From NCBI GenBank assembly GCA_965197385.1, contig CBDANA010000008.1:124001-188000 (forward strand): a stretch of 64,000 nucleotides of DNA. Direction: 5' to 3'. Position numbers and translations under genes: made by a program. The notes beneath the pieces were generated by a model. It was not told the origin of the DNA, did not search any database, and saw only the letters and a program-made list of their open reading frames with translations. Source of the stretch: G963667915 sp965197385 (lineage in GTDB: Bacteria; Acidobacteriota; Vicinamibacteria; Vicinamibacterales; UBA823). This document shows positions 1-8,043 of the stretch, piece by piece (position 1 is the stretch's first letter; each line of letters starts with the position of its first letter).

Positions 1-522
1 GAGCTCTTCAACGGTCACCCGCAGGTCAATATCCATGGGGGCGGCGGCGTTCCGGGACTCGAGGAGGTCTGGGATGAAATCTTGTCGAGCGGCATTCTGC
101 TCTATGGCATCGCCGTCGACGACGCCCACATCTTCAAGCGGCCGTGGGACCGCGGCGCAGCGCGGCCGGGCCCGGGCTGGATCATGGTGCGCGCGGCTCG
201 CCTGAGCGTGCGGGACATCCTCGACGCGGTCGTGCAAGGCGAGTTCCATGCCTCGACCGGCGTGGTGTTGGAGGACTATCGGGTCATCACGCAGTCGATG
301 ACGATCGTCATCGCCGAAGATCCCTGGAGCAAGTACCGTGTGCAGTTCATCGGTGAGGGCGGGCGCATCCTCGAGGAAACGATCACGAATCCGGCCGTCT
401 ACGAATTCCGTGGTGAGGAGCCCTATGTGCGCGCCAAGGTGCTGGAATCGAACGGCCGCGTCGCGTGGACCCAGCCGGTCTGGCACGCCGGCCGCAGCGC
501 CCGGCCGCCACAGGAACCCTGA
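1..522 (+). CDS. C-terminal part of a PHP-type (CehA/McbA-like) metallohydrolase
   Basis: The reading frame is open from base 1 to the TGA at 520-522, so the gene starts upstream of the window. The visible part contains NIHGGGG, then PGLEEVWDEIL and GIAVDDAHIFKR, a pattern found near the end of PHP/polymerase-and-histidinol-phosphatase-like domains, in which the DAH histidine is a metal ligand. It is followed by about 110 residues of a beta-rich tail that discusses local context such as WIMVRA and a final Pro-rich end. PHP-domain proteins of this group are metal-dependent phosphoesterases or esterases, often secreted. The identity rests on short motifs only; the substrate cannot be told. The next gene starts 8 bases downstream. 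Confidence 0.5.
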   Translation, partial: ELFNGHPQVNIHGGGGVPGLEEVWDEILSSGILLYGIAVDDAHIFKRPWDRGAARPGPGWIMVRAARLSVRDILDAVVQGEFHASTGVVLEDYRVITQSMTIVIAEDPWSKYRVQFIGEGGRILEETITNPAVYEFRGEEPYVRAKVLESNGRVAWTQPVWHAGRSARPPQEP

Positions 523-530
523 GAGCCACC

Positions 531-761
531 GTGCTGCTTGGTACCCTCCTCGACCTTTATTCGCTGGTCATCATCGCTTCGGTTGTCCTGTCGTGGACAC
601 AGCTACCGCCGAGCCATCCGGTCGTGCAGTTCGTCGACGTGCTCACGGCACCGGTCCTCGCGCAGATCCGACGCGTGATACCGGCGCTGGGTGGACTGGA
701 CGTGTCTCCGATGGTGCTCCTGATCGGCCTGCAGTTGCTGCGCCGGTTGCTCATGATCTGA
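531..761 (+). CDS. YggT family membrane protein
   Basis: A 76-residue protein starting at GTG 531, the first start codon that leaves the hydrophobic N-terminus intact; the longer frame from 465 would overlap the preceding gene and add a polar, non-conserved leader. It begins VLLGTLLDLYSLVIIASVV, has SWTQLPPSHPVVQFVDVLTAPVL in the middle and ends with LIGLQLLRRLLMI. The two hydrophobic segments separated by a loop with W, P and a conserved LTxPxLxxxR turn match the single-repeat YggT family (Pfam YGGT), small inner-membrane proteins linked to division and osmotic stress in other bacteria. It lies 8 bases before gatC, probably in one transcript. Confidence 0.75.
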   Translation: MLLGTLLDLYSLVIIASVVLSWTQLPPSHPVVQFVDVLTAPVLAQIRRVIPALGGLDVSPMVLLIGLQLLRRLLMI

Positions 762-769
762 CAGCGACG

Positions 770-1069
770 ATGACCACTCCACTGACGAAAGCCGGTGTCG
801 AGCGCATCGCCGAGTTGGCGCATCTGGAGCTCTCCGACGCGGAGAGCGAGGCGTTCACCCAGCAACTGGCGGAGATTCTGGCCATGGCGATGCAGTTGCA
901 GGAGGTCGACACCACGGACATCCCGCCCACCACGCATGTGCTCTCCCGCCACGAGGTGCTTCGCCCGGACGAGGTGCGCGCATCGTTGACGCGCGCGGAA
1001 GCGCTGGCGAACGCCCCGGACGGCACGACTGAAGAGGGCTTCTTCAAGGTGCCCAGGGTCCTCGAATGA
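770..1069 (+). CDS. gatC: Asp-tRNA(Asn)/Glu-tRNA(Gln) amidotransferase subunit C
   Basis: A 99-residue protein with the GatC pattern: VERIAELAHLELSDAE at the N-terminus, then LAEILAMAMQLQEVDTTDI, then LRPDEV and the C-terminal EEGFFKVPRVLE. GatC clamps GatA to GatB in the transamidosome that converts Glu-tRNA(Gln) or Asp-tRNA(Asn) to the amidated form. The ATG at 770 is chosen over upstream in-frame starts because it begins directly at the conserved region and follows the YggT stop by 8 bases. Its TGA overlaps the gatA ATG in an ATGA junction at 1066-1069, so the two are almost certainly translationally coupled. gatB is not in the window. Confidence 0.95.
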   Translation: MTTPLTKAGVERIAELAHLELSDAESEAFTQQLAEILAMAMQLQEVDTTDIPPTTHVLSRHEVLRPDEVRASLTRAEALANAPDGTTEEGFFKVPRVLE

Positions 1070-2535
1070 CGGGACCGCTGCCATCCATCGACGCCATTCG
1101 TGTCGCCGTGGCGGGCGGCGACACCTCGGCGGTGGACGTTTGCCGGCAGGCACTCGACCGCATCGCCGCTGGTGACGCCCGCTTCCACGCCTTCAATCAC
1201 GTCATGCGGAAGCGGGCGCTGGAGTGCGCGGCCGACCTCGACGCCTCGCGACGCCCCGATGACCCGCGTCCGCTGCTGGGCGTCCCGATCGCCGTCAAGG
1301 ACAACCTCTGCACCCAGGGGGCGCCAACCACCGCCTCGTCGCGAATTCTCGAAGCGTTCATCCCGCCGTACGACGCCACCGTGGTGACTCGTCTCGAAGC
1401 CGCCGGCGCCGTCGTCATTGGCAAGACTAATTGCGACGAGTTCGCCATGGGATCGTCGAACGAGAACTCCGCGTTCGGCCCGGTCCGAAACCCCTGGGAT
1501 CCCGCGCGCAGCCCCGGAGGATCCAGCGGCGGCTCGGCGGCGGCCGTCGCGGCACGGTTCGTCCCGGGTGCGCTGGGATCCGACACGGGCGGCTCGGTCC
1601 GCCAACCGGCGTCGTTGTGCGGCGTCGTCGGGCTCAAACCGACCTATGGCCGGGTCTCGCGCTATGGATTGCTCGCATTCGCGTCGTCGCTCGATCAAAT
1701 TGGACCGCTCACGCTGACCGTACGTGACGCCGCCCGCCTGCTGGAGGTCATCGCAGGACCTGACGCCCGCGACGCCACGACGTCGCCGGATGCCGTGCCC
1801 GGATACACCGACGCGCTGACCGGTGACCTCCGCGGCGTCCGCCTCGGCGTGCCGAGCGCCCTGCTCGCAGACGGGGTGGACGCCGAGGTCGAGCGCGCCT
1901 TCCAGCAGGCGAGCGACGCGCTGAAAGCGGCCGGCGCGACGATCAGCGACGTCGCGCTCCCGCACACGGCCTACGCCATTCCGGTCTACTACCTCATCGC
2001 CGCGGCCGAAGCGAGCTCGAATTTAGCGCGATACGACGGCGTCCGCTACACCCGCCGCGCACCGCTCGACCCGGCCGATGCGACGCTGATGGCGATGTAC
2101 GACCGCACGCGGAGCGAGGGATTCGGAGCGGAAGTGAAGCGGCGGATCATGCTGGGCACCTACGCCCTCAGCGCCGGGTACTACGACGCGCATTACCTGA
2201 AGGCGCAGCAGGTGCGGACGCTCATTCGGCGCGACTACGAGCGCGCACTCGGCACGGTGGACGCCGTCCTCATGCCCACGAGCCCGGTGCCGGCGTTCCC
2301 GCTCGGCGAGCGTCTCGACGACCCGCTACAGATGTACCTGCTGGACGTCTTCACGGTGAGTGCCAATCTGACAGGCCTGCCTGCGATCAGCGTACCCGCC
2401 GGCTTCACGCAGGCGCGACTCCCGATCGGCGTGCAACTCGTGGGTCGCGCGTTCGATGAGGAAACCCTGCTTCGGATTGCGGATGGCTACGAGCGTCTGG
2501 CGACGTGGTGGCAGGAAGCGCCGCCGGCCAGCTAG
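1066..2535 (+). CDS. gatA: Asp-tRNA(Asn)/Glu-tRNA(Gln) amidotransferase subunit A
   Basis: A 489-residue amidase-signature protein, the usual GatA length. It carries the catalytic Lys in IAVKDNLCTQG (near residue 75), the amidase signature SPGGSSGGSAAAVAARF with the cis-Ser and nucleophilic Ser in GSDTGGSVRQPAS (near 150-175), and VGLKPTYGRVSRYGL. GatA hydrolyses glutamine and passes ammonia to GatB. It overlaps gatC by 4 bases. The stop codon TAG at 2533-2535 is part of the 4-base CTAG target (2532-2535) duplicated by the IS5-family insertion that begins at 2536, so the insertion left the protein intact but cut away its native downstream region. Confidence 0.96.
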   Translation: MTGPLPSIDAIRVAVAGGDTSAVDVCRQALDRIAAGDARFHAFNHVMRKRALECAADLDASRRPDDPRPLLGVPIAVKDNLCTQGAPTTASSRILEAFIPPYDATVVTRLEAAGAVVIGKTNCDEFAMGSSNENSAFGPVRNPWDPARSPGGSSGGSAAAVAARFVPGALGSDTGGSVRQPASLCGVVGLKPTYGRVSRYGLLAFASSLDQIGPLTLTVRDAARLLEVIAGPDARDATTSPDAVPGYTDALTGDLRGVRLGVPSALLADGVDAEVERAFQQASDALKAAGATISDVALPHTAYAIPVYYLIAAAEASSNLARYDGVRYTRRAPLDPADATLMAMYDRTRSEGFGAEVKRRIMLGTYALSAGYYDAHYLKAQQVRTLIRRDYERALGTVDAVLMPTSPVPAFPLGERLDDPLQMYLLDVFTVSANLTGLPAISVPAGFTQARLPIGVQLVGRAFDEETLLRIADGYERLATWWQEAPPAS

Positions 2536-3828
2536 CAGGCTGCTGAAGAACCCGGGTATCGGGCTGTTTTCTTAAGCATCATGCGGAACGACCGCCCGAC
2601 GACCGTGCGCACGGGTGTGCGCTGACCCCGATGAGGGGGCCGGCGACACGCGCGGCCGGCGATCAGGGACACGTCGCCTCCAGATTCCGCAGGCGGACCA
2701 AGTTATAGGCCGTGGCGGCGAAAGTGAGCTGCCACTCGACGAGTGGGACGCCGCGAGGCCGGAGCTTGCGCAAACCACCGACGGTCTGCCTCCACCCAAA
2801 GACCTGTTCCACGAGTTTTCGTTTCCGCTGACTCACGTGAGAACCCGCATGCCGGGTGGGCCGACCATCAATCGCCCGCCAGCGGACCTTCTGCGCCACG
2901 TGGGGCGTGACGTCCCGGACGCGGACATCGGCGACGAAGCTCGCCACATCGTAGCCCTTGTCTGCTCCGACCGTGCTGCCCGGCGGCGCGCTGGCCTCCA
3001 GCAACAGTGCCGCCGCCTCGCGTTCGGCGGTCCCCGTCGCGTGGGTCGCACAGACGTTGGCGACGAGCCCCTGCCGATTATCCAACAGCACGTGGCCCAG
3101 AGACGCCAGCTTCGCCTCCTTCCCTTGGCCCTTCCGATGCAGCATCGCCGCCGGATCAGTCGTCGACTGGTGCGTGTCGTTGCGCCGCCGCTCGCCGTGG
3201 AAGTCGACCGTGGGATTCCCGGGGTCATCGGGGGGCGCGCGCGGCGCGGCGTCCCGGCATCGGAAGCTCTTCAGGCTGGCCCAGGCTTCCAACTGCGTCC
3301 CGTCCACCGTGAAATGCTCGTCCGAGAGCAGACCGGCTGCCCGGGCGTGGGCCTGGACCGCATCAACGAAGGCGGCCGCGCCATCCCCCGCCAGCAGCCG
3401 GTCACGATTCTTGGTAAACGTCGTGGGATGCCAGACCGGGTCGTCCATATGCAAGCCGACGAACCAGCGGAACAGCAGGTTGTCGTTGAGCTCTTCCAGC
3501 AGCAGCCGTTCGCTCCGGATCGTGTACAGCACCTGCAGCAACAGGGCCCGCAACAATGGCTCAGGCGGGATCGACGGACGTTCCGTCTTGGCGTACAGGC
3601 CGGCGAACCTGCGCGACATCGTCTTCAGCGCGTGATCCGTCAGCGCGCGGACCGCGCGGAGCGGAGGATCGGCCGGCACGCGCTGTTCCGGCGACCGGTA
3701 ACTGAACATGTGATGGGTTTGCTCATCGTGTCCGCGCATGAGGTGGCTCCCTTCAGCAATATTGGGAGCATGGGAGTACGCCGGGATCGATCTGTCGATC
3801 CCATTCCACGGACTTTTTCAGCAGCCTG
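2536..3828 (-). mobile_element. IS5-family insertion sequence, copy 1 (1293 bp)
   Basis: The ends are imperfect inverted repeats, CAGGCTGCTGAAGAACCCGG at 2536 and, read inward from 3828, CAGGCTGCTGAAAAAGTCC. The element is flanked by a direct 4-bp duplication CTAG at 2532-2535 and 3829-3832, agreeing with the YTAR target duplication known for the IS5 group. It contains one transposase gene on the minus strand. A second copy of almost identical sequence lies at 48662-49956 in the opposite orientation; the two differ by a 2-bp indel near the end of the transposase and a few substitutions. Confidence 0.93.
2663..3739 (-). CDS. IS5-family transposase (copy 1)
   Basis: A 358-residue DDE transposase. 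It starts MRGHDEQTHHMFSYRSPEQR, has the DUF772-type helical N-terminal domain with SIPPEPLLRALLLQVLYTIR and LLFRWFVGLHMDDPVW, and the catalytic aspartates in DEHFTVDGTQLEAW and GSTVGADKGYD, with the Glu in KRKLVEQVFGW. The stop at 2663 is created by a single base difference from the second copy (TGA here, TGC there), so the second copy reads 31 residues further into the IS end. Because this extension is Pro/Arg-rich and non-conserved in appearance, the shorter protein is probably complete. Confidence 0.9.
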   Translation of the reverse strand: MRGHDEQTHHMFSYRSPEQRVPADPPLRAVRALTDHALKTMSRRFAGLYAKTERPSIPPEPLLRALLLQVLYTIRSERLLLEELNDNLLFRWFVGLHMDDPVWHPTTFTKNRDRLLAGDGAAAFVDAVQAHARAAGLLSDEHFTVDGTQLEAWASLKSFRCRDAAPRAPPDDPGNPTVDFHGERRRNDTHQSTTDPAAMLHRKGQGKEAKLASLGHVLLDNRQGLVANVCATHATGTAEREAAALLLEASAPPGSTVGADKGYDVASFVADVRVRDVTPHVAQKVRWRAIDGRPTRHAGSHVSQRKRKLVEQVFGWRQTVGGLRKLRPRGVPLVEWQLTFAATAYNLVRLRNLEATCP

Positions 3829-3854
3829 CTAGTGTCCTGTCCAGATGCGGCTAG

Positions 3855-4012
3855 CAGCCCGTGGTGCAGGTCCCACGTCGCACCGAGACCGGTGAGGCGC
3901 CCGCCCCGCAAGGCGCGACGAGGGAGAATACCGGGAGTATTTGACCGACGAGCAACGCCGCAGGGCGGGATGCATCGGCGGTCGAATGCAGCGGGACTTG
4001 CACCACGGGCTG
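3855..4012 (+). repeat. MITE-like dispersed repeat, copy A (158 bp)
   Basis: It begins CAGCCCGTGGTGCAGGTCCC and ends with the inverted counterpart GGGACTTGCACCACGGGCTG, giving terminal inverted repeats of about 20 bp. The core carries GGGAGAATACCGGGAGTATT, a small hairpin (AATAC/GTATT), followed by TTGACCGACGAGCAACGCCG. The flanks are CTAG (3851-3854) and CTAC (4013-4016), which look like a decayed 4-bp target duplication. It encodes no convincing protein. Other full copies are at 26705, 27541 and 28089, all in the same orientation. The right flank provides the TAG stop of the leftward gene at 4013. Confidence 0.85.
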
Positions 4013-4363
4013 CTACACAGTCTGGATCGGTCGGGCCGGCGACCGAAACAGCCACAGGACGCCCATCGCGGCCAGCAGCGCGGGCAGGGCCAGGGCCGTG
4101 GCCACCGCGACGAGCGCCAGCAGCGTGGCCAGCACCACGAGCGGCAGCGCCGCTACCGTCATGATCGCCGCCACGGCGAGTCCGATGAACGCCTTCAGCA
4201 GCAACACGGGCAGGAGGACTAGCCAGAACAGCAGCCGGAACGGCAGCAGGACCAGCCAGAGCAGCCAGAGCAGCACCTTGAGCAGGACGGCGCCCAGCAC
4301 CAGTCCGACGATCGCCACGGCACCAAACGTCATGACCGCCCCCAGGGCGAACAGTTCCAGCAT
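4013..4363 (-). CDS. hypothetical multi-pass membrane protein
   Basis: A 116-residue protein made almost entirely of Leu, Val, Ala and Phe, starting MLELFALGAVMTFGAVAIVG. Three or four hydrophobic stretches run through most of its length, with few charged residues, and the end is LFRSPARPIQTV. No family is recognised. Its ATG at 4363 abuts the TAG of the upstream gene, and both follow the omega-like gene, so it is the last gene of a leftward cluster starting at dnaK or just after it. Its stop codon (bases 4013-4015) lies in the flank of repeat copy A, so the original C-terminus may have been altered by that insertion. Confidence 0.5.
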   Translation of the reverse strand: MLELFALGAVMTFGAVAIVGLVLGAVLLKVLLWLLWLVLLPFRLLFWLVLLPVLLLKAFIGLAVAAIMTVAALPLVVLATLLALVAVATALALPALLAAMGVLWLFRSPARPIQTV

Positions 4364-4633
4364 CTAAGAATTCTTACGCGCCGCCTGCTCCAGAAGTTCC
4401 GGCGTCTTGAGTTGGTCGGCCGGACCATGCGGCGCGTCCGGCGTCAGATAGTGAGACTTCCCGTCCAGATCGGCGAAGCTCCGGATCACCATCGTCTTGC
4501 GGCTGCCTGGCCGCAGCTTCAGAAACCCGAGCGCGACGCAGAATCCGATAAACAGCACGAGCAGGAAGGCCGTCGTCACCCCGAGGCCCTGCAGCGCGCC
4601 CACCGCCAGCTCGACGATCTCAGCCGAGGTCAC
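4364..4633 (-). CDS. hypothetical protein with one membrane segment
   Basis: An 89-residue protein starting at GTG 4633 that overlaps the TGA of the upstream gene (GTGA). Residues about 15-40 (GVTTAFLLVLFIGFCVALGF) form a single membrane helix. A cytoplasmic-looking tail follows, with RPGSRKTMVIRSFADLDGKS and then a polar end rich in Pro and Lys. The overlap with its neighbours at both ends supports a real gene in the same operon as the omega-like gene. The family is not recognised. Confidence 0.55.
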   Translation of the reverse strand: MTSAEIVELAVGALQGLGVTTAFLLVLFIGFCVALGFLKLRPGSRKTMVIRSFADLDGKSHYLTPDAPHGPADQLKTPELLEQAARKNS

Positions 4634-4947
4634 GAGTCTCCCTCCAACGGCGGCGGCTTGTCCTCCGGGAGCGTGTAGGCGATCAGCCCCTCTTGCACTT
4701 CCTGCATCGCCACGCGTTCGAGCTTCGGCGGCATCTCCGGCCGCTCCCCCGTGTCGGGATCGGGCCGGAGGTGCTCGAGGCGGGGCAAGGCGCCGCGGCG
4801 TAGCTGCTTGGCTCGCCGTGACGCCACGCCGACGTAGAGAAATCGGCTCTGAATCGGAGGTATCTTCGGCAGCGGCTCAAGCTCAGGCTCGACCGCCACG
4901 ACCGCTTCTGCCGAGGTTACGACGTCGGTGTCTATGGTCTCGTCCAT
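4630..4947 (-). CDS. rpoZ: RNA polymerase omega subunit-like protein
   Basis: A 105-residue protein. The segment IQSRFLYVGVASRRAKQLRR (about residues 30-50) matches the omega pattern SRF..V..AA.RA.QL..GA, and RVAMQEVQEGLIAY matches the second conserved helix (A..EI..GKI). Between them is an insertion (LRPDPDTGERPEMPPK) not present in the short proteobacterial protein, and the N-terminus has an acidic leader. Omega helps assemble the beta-prime subunit. The start is set at ATG 4947; an upstream in-frame ATG at 4980 would give an 11-residue extension. It lies 190 bp downstream of dnaK, separated by a satellite repeat. The assignment is from motif recall only. Confidence 0.6.
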   Translation of the reverse strand: MDETIDTDVVTSAEAVVAVEPELEPLPKIPPIQSRFLYVGVASRRAKQLRRGALPRLEHLRPDPDTGERPEMPPKLERVAMQEVQEGLIAYTLPEDKPPPLEGDS

Positions 4948-4989
4948 AATCTGCCAGGATATCCGAAGCCGGCCGAGCACGCCAATTTC

Positions 4990-5121
4990 TCGGCTCTCGG
5001 CTCTCGGAACGCCAGGCGCGTCAACGACAGCCGCAGGCCATCGAGAGCCGAGAGCCGAGAGCCGAGAGCCGAGAGCCGAGAGCCGAGAGCCGAGAGCCGA
5101 GAGCCGAGAGGCCGAGAGGCC
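4990..5121 (-). repeat. 7-bp GAGAGCC satellite with an inverted arm
   Basis: On the plus strand nine uninterrupted copies of GAGAGCC run from 5043 to 5105, followed by two 8-bp variants GAGAGGCC to 5121. At 4990-5007 there is the inverse, CGGCTCTCGGCTCTCGG. Transcribed leftward from dnaK, the two arms could pair into a long G+C-rich hairpin with a loop of about 35 bases in the dnaK-rpoZ interval. The copy number suggests slippage. It might end or attenuate the dnaK transcript, but there is no T-run, so this is inference. Confidence 0.85.
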
Positions 5122-5136
5122 GGGAAGCCCACTTTT

Positions 5137-7020
5137 CTAGCCCGCTTCGACGACCTCGCCATCGATAACGTCGATCTCGGCATCGGCACCCGGCCGGCCA
5201 GCACCCTGTTCGGCAGCAGGCGTCGTCTGGCCGAGCGACCGCGCGACCGCTTCGGACGCCGCCTCGAGCGCGCGCGCGGCGTCTCGAATCGCGCCGAGAT
5301 CGGCGCCGGTCGACGCGGTCTTACCGGCCGACAGCACGGCCTCGGCCTGTTCGACCTCCACCGCTGGCAACTGGTCGCGGTACGCCGTGAGGGTAGCCTC
5401 CAGCTCGTACACCGCCGCGTCGAGCCGGTTCCGCTCATCGACCAGCTCGCGGTGGGTCCGATCGTCAGCCTCGTGCGTCGCGGCCTCCTGCACTAGACGA
5501 TCCACCTCGGCTGGCGATAGGCCGCTCGACGCGGTGATCGTCATCTCCTGAGCCTTTCCCGTAGCCCGATCGGTGGCCGATACGTGCACGATGCCGTTCG
5601 CGTCGATGTTGAACGTGACGTCGACCTGCGGTACGCCACGCGGCGCCGGTGCCAGTCCCACGAGCTGAAAACGCCCGAGGGTTCGATTGTCACGAGCGTG
5701 TGACCGCTCACCTTGCAGCACGTGCACCTCCACGCTCGTCTGCCCGTCCGCGGCGGTCGAGAACACCTCGCTCTTTCTCGTCGGAATCGTGGTATTTCGC
5801 GAGATGAGTGACGTCATCACCCCGCCGAGCGTTTCGATGCCCAGCGACAACGGCGTCACATCGAGCAGCAGGACGTCCTGGACATCGCCCGCCAGCACGC
5901 CGCCCTGAACCGCGGCGCCGATCGCCACGACCTCGTCCGGATTGACCCCCTTGTGCGGATCCTTGCCGAAGAAGTCACGAACAAGCTGCTGCACCTTCGG
6001 CATGCGCGTCGAGCCTCCGACCAGGACCACCTCGTCGATCTGGCTCGTGTCCAGCCCGGCGTCGGCAAGCGCCTGCTTCACCGGGCCCAGCGTGCGCTGC
6101 AGCAGGTCGTCGGTCAACTGCTCGAGCTTCGCACGGCTCAGCTTTAGCGAGAGATGCTTCGGACCGCGCTGGGTGGCGGTGATAAAGGGCAGGCTGATGT
6201 CGGTTTCGACTGCCGTCGACAGCTCGACCTTGGCCTTCTCTGCCGCCTCCCTGAGCCGCTGAAGCGCCATCCGGTCGGCGGACAGATCGACCCCTTCGGT
6301 AGCGGCGAACTCCTTCACGATCCAGTCGATGATGCGCTGGTCCACGTCGTCGCCGCCAAGATGCGTGTCCCCGTTCGTCGCCTTGACCTCCACGACTCCC
6401 TCACCAACCTCCAGAATCGAGACATCGAAGGTCCCCCCGCCGAAGTCGTAGACGGCGATCGTCTCGTCGCGATGCTTGTCCAGTCCATACGCCAGTGCCG
6501 CCGCGGTTGGCTCATTGATGATCCGCTCCACCTGCAGGCCGGCGATCTTCCCAGCATCTTTCGTGGCCTGACGCTGCGCGTCATTGAAGTAGGCTGGTAC
6601 GGTGATCACCGCGTCGGTCACGCGCCGGCCGAGATAATCCTCGGCGGCCTGCTTCAACTTCTGCAGCACGGCAGCGGAAATCTCAGGCGGTGACTGCGGC
6701 TTCCCCTGCAGTTCAACCGCCACATCGCCATTCTTCGAGGCGCTGATCCGATATGGCACGCGCCCGGTCTCAGCCGCCACCTCGTCGTACTTGCGGCCGA
6801 TGAACCGCTTGACCGAGAAGACGGTCTGTTCAGGATTCGTCACGGCCTGCCGTTTGGCGATTTCTCCAACCAGCCGCTCGCCATCCCTGGACACCGCCAC
6901 GACCGACGGCGTCAATCGGTTGCCTTCCTGGTTGACGATCACCGTGGGCTGGCCACCTTCCATCACCCCGACGACGGAATTGGTCGTCCCGAGGTCGATT
7001 CCAATCACCGTCTTGCGCAT
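5137..7020 (-). CDS. dnaK: molecular chaperone DnaK (Hsp70)
   Basis: A 627-residue Hsp70. The ATPase domain starts TVIGIDLGTTNSVVGVMEGG and has RRVTDAVITVPAYFNDAQRQ, INEPTAAALAYG, the phosphate loop VYDFGGGTFDVSIL, and VVLVGGSTRMPKVQ. The linker DVLLLDVTPLSLGIETLGG leads to the substrate-binding domain, and the C-terminus ends with AEIDVIDGEVVEAG. The start is put at ATG 7020, not at the longer frame from 7053, because the leftward message has AGGAGGT six bases before it and the protein then begins MRKTVIGIDLG. A sigma70-like promoter lies just upstream. dnaJ and grpE are not adjacent. No CIRCE-type inverted repeat was seen in the leader. Confidence 0.97.
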   Translation of the reverse strand: MRKTVIGIDLGTTNSVVGVMEGGQPTVIVNQEGNRLTPSVVAVSRDGERLVGEIAKRQAVTNPEQTVFSVKRFIGRKYDEVAAETGRVPYRISASKNGDVAVELQGKPQSPPEISAAVLQKLKQAAEDYLGRRVTDAVITVPAYFNDAQRQATKDAGKIAGLQVERIINEPTAAALAYGLDKHRDETIAVYDFGGGTFDVSILEVGEGVVEVKATNGDTHLGGDDVDQRIIDWIVKEFAATEGVDLSADRMALQRLREAAEKAKVELSTAVETDISLPFITATQRGPKHLSLKLSRAKLEQLTDDLLQRTLGPVKQALADAGLDTSQIDEVVLVGGSTRMPKVQQLVRDFFGKDPHKGVNPDEVVAIGAAVQGGVLAGDVQDVLLLDVTPLSLGIETLGGVMTSLISRNTTIPTRKSEVFSTAADGQTSVEVHVLQGERSHARDNRTLGRFQLVGLAPAPRGVPQVDVTFNIDANGIVHVSATDRATGKAQEMTITASSGLSPAEVDRLVQEAATHEADDRTHRELVDERNRLDAAVYELEATLTAYRDQLPAVEVEQAEAVLSAGKTASTGADLGAIRDAARALEAASEAVARSLGQTTPAAEQGAGRPGADAEIDVIDGEVVEAG

Positions 7021-7054
7021 GGGACCTCCTATCACATAGGCGCGAATCTTCAAA

Positions 7055-7083
7055 ATTATAGGTCATAAATGAGTTAATTACAA
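7055..7083 (-). promoter_or_regulatory. sigma70-like promoter of dnaK
   Basis: Reading leftward, TTGTAA (7083-7078) is followed after exactly 17 bases by a perfect TATAAT (7060-7055). Transcription would start near 7048, giving a leader of about 28 bases that contains the AGGAGGT ribosome site. The promoter lies in an A+T-rich island (about 7045-7165) that stands out in this GC-rich DNA and separates divergent genes. Confidence 0.7.
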
Positions 7084-7206
7084 TCATATTATTTTATATA
7101 TACATACTAACTTTATGAACTCAAGTCCCTTTCTTCGTCTAACATTATTGTTTTCAGTCAGATGCGTAAGCTCACCTGTGAAGGCAATCGCTGGCCTGAC
7201 CCGATT

Positions 7207-7212
7207 TATAAT
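7207..7212 (+). promoter_or_regulatory. candidate -10 box of the ymdB-like gene
   Basis: A perfect TATAAT stands 10 bases before the ATG at 7223. No good -35 hexamer is seen at 16-18 bases. If it is used, transcription would begin only about 3 bases before the start codon, so the message would be nearly leaderless. There is no Shine-Dalgarno sequence in front of 7223, which is consistent with this. Confidence 0.45.
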
Positions 7213-7222
7213 GGGCAACGTC

Positions 7223-8041
7223 ATGCGGATACTCTTCATCGGGGACATCGTCGGGAAGCCCGGCCGCGTGATCCTGCGGCGCGCGCTGCGCCCCCTGGTC
7301 GAGCGCCACCGGGTCGACCTGGTGATCGCCAACGTGGAGAACGCGGCCGGCGGCTTCGGGATCACCCGGGAGATCGGCGAGTCGATCCGCGACCTCGGCG
7401 TCGACGTGATGACTTCTGGAAATCACATCTGGGACAGGAAGGAGGCACTCGATTACATCGGCACCGAACCGCGCCTCCTCCGTCCCGCCAACTACCCTGC
7501 CGGCACGCCCGGCCTGGGACGCTGCACGGCGGCGACCGCCACCGGGGACCCCGTCGCCATCATCAACGTCATGGGCCGCATCTTCATGCAGCCACTGGAC
7601 AATCCGTTCGACGTCGTCCTCCAGGAGCTCGACGCCCTCCGCGCGGAGGCGCGCGTCGTCATCGTCGACTTCCATGCCGAAGCGACTTCGGAGAAAATCG
7701 CCATGGGGTGGCATCTCGACGGCAAGGTCACCGCGGTCATCGGCACCCACACCCACGTGCAAACGGCCGATGCACGGGTGCTACCGAACGGCACCGCCTG
7801 CATCACCGACGTCGGCATGACCGGCCCCCACCGTTCGGTGATCGGCGTGGACACCCGCGCGGCACTGTCGCGGTTCGTGACCGGCCTGCCCACCCGCTTC
7901 GAGACGGCCACCGAAGATACGCAACTGCATGCGGTCGTCGTCACGGCCGACCCTCAGTCTGGCCTGGCGACTGAGATCGCGCCGCTCAGTGTGAGCCTGG
8001 ACGATGTCGACGCGCTCGTCGCGCGTCCCGTGACGACGTGA
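7223..8041 (+). CDS. YmdB/TIGR00282-family metallophosphoesterase
   Basis: A 272-residue protein with the metal-binding pattern of the family: MRILFIGDIVGKPGR at the N-terminus, VIANVENAAGGFGIT, MTSGNHIWDRKE, FHAEATSEKIAMG and GTHTHVQTADARVLPNGTA. In Bacillus the relative YmdB is a 2',3'-cyclic nucleotide phosphodiesterase that affects biofilm genes. The start at 7223 follows from the conserved MRILFIGD beginning; the frame is open upstream to 7115 but that part is A+T-rich and unlike coding DNA. The TGA overlaps a GTG at 8038, and xseA follows at once, an arrangement common near exodeoxyribonuclease VII genes. Confidence 0.9.
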   Translation: MRILFIGDIVGKPGRVILRRALRPLVERHRVDLVIANVENAAGGFGITREIGESIRDLGVDVMTSGNHIWDRKEALDYIGTEPRLLRPANYPAGTPGLGRCTAATATGDPVAIINVMGRIFMQPLDNPFDVVLQELDALRAEARVVIVDFHAEATSEKIAMGWHLDGKVTAVIGTHTHVQTADARVLPNGTACITDVGMTGPHRSVIGVDTRAALSRFVTGLPTRFETATEDTQLHAVVVTADPQSGLATEIAPLSVSLDDVDALVARPVTT

Positions 8042-8043
8042 CC

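Noticed and set aside
751..1965. A 404-codon minus-strand frame
   Set aside because: Antisense to gatC-gatA, which are certain.
2615..3832. A 405-codon plus-strand frame inside IS5 copy 1
   Set aside because: Antisense of the transposase; the same shadow appears in copy 2.
5043..5121. CRISPR-like array
   Set aside because: The units are 7 bp and directly abutting with no spacers; no cas genes are present.
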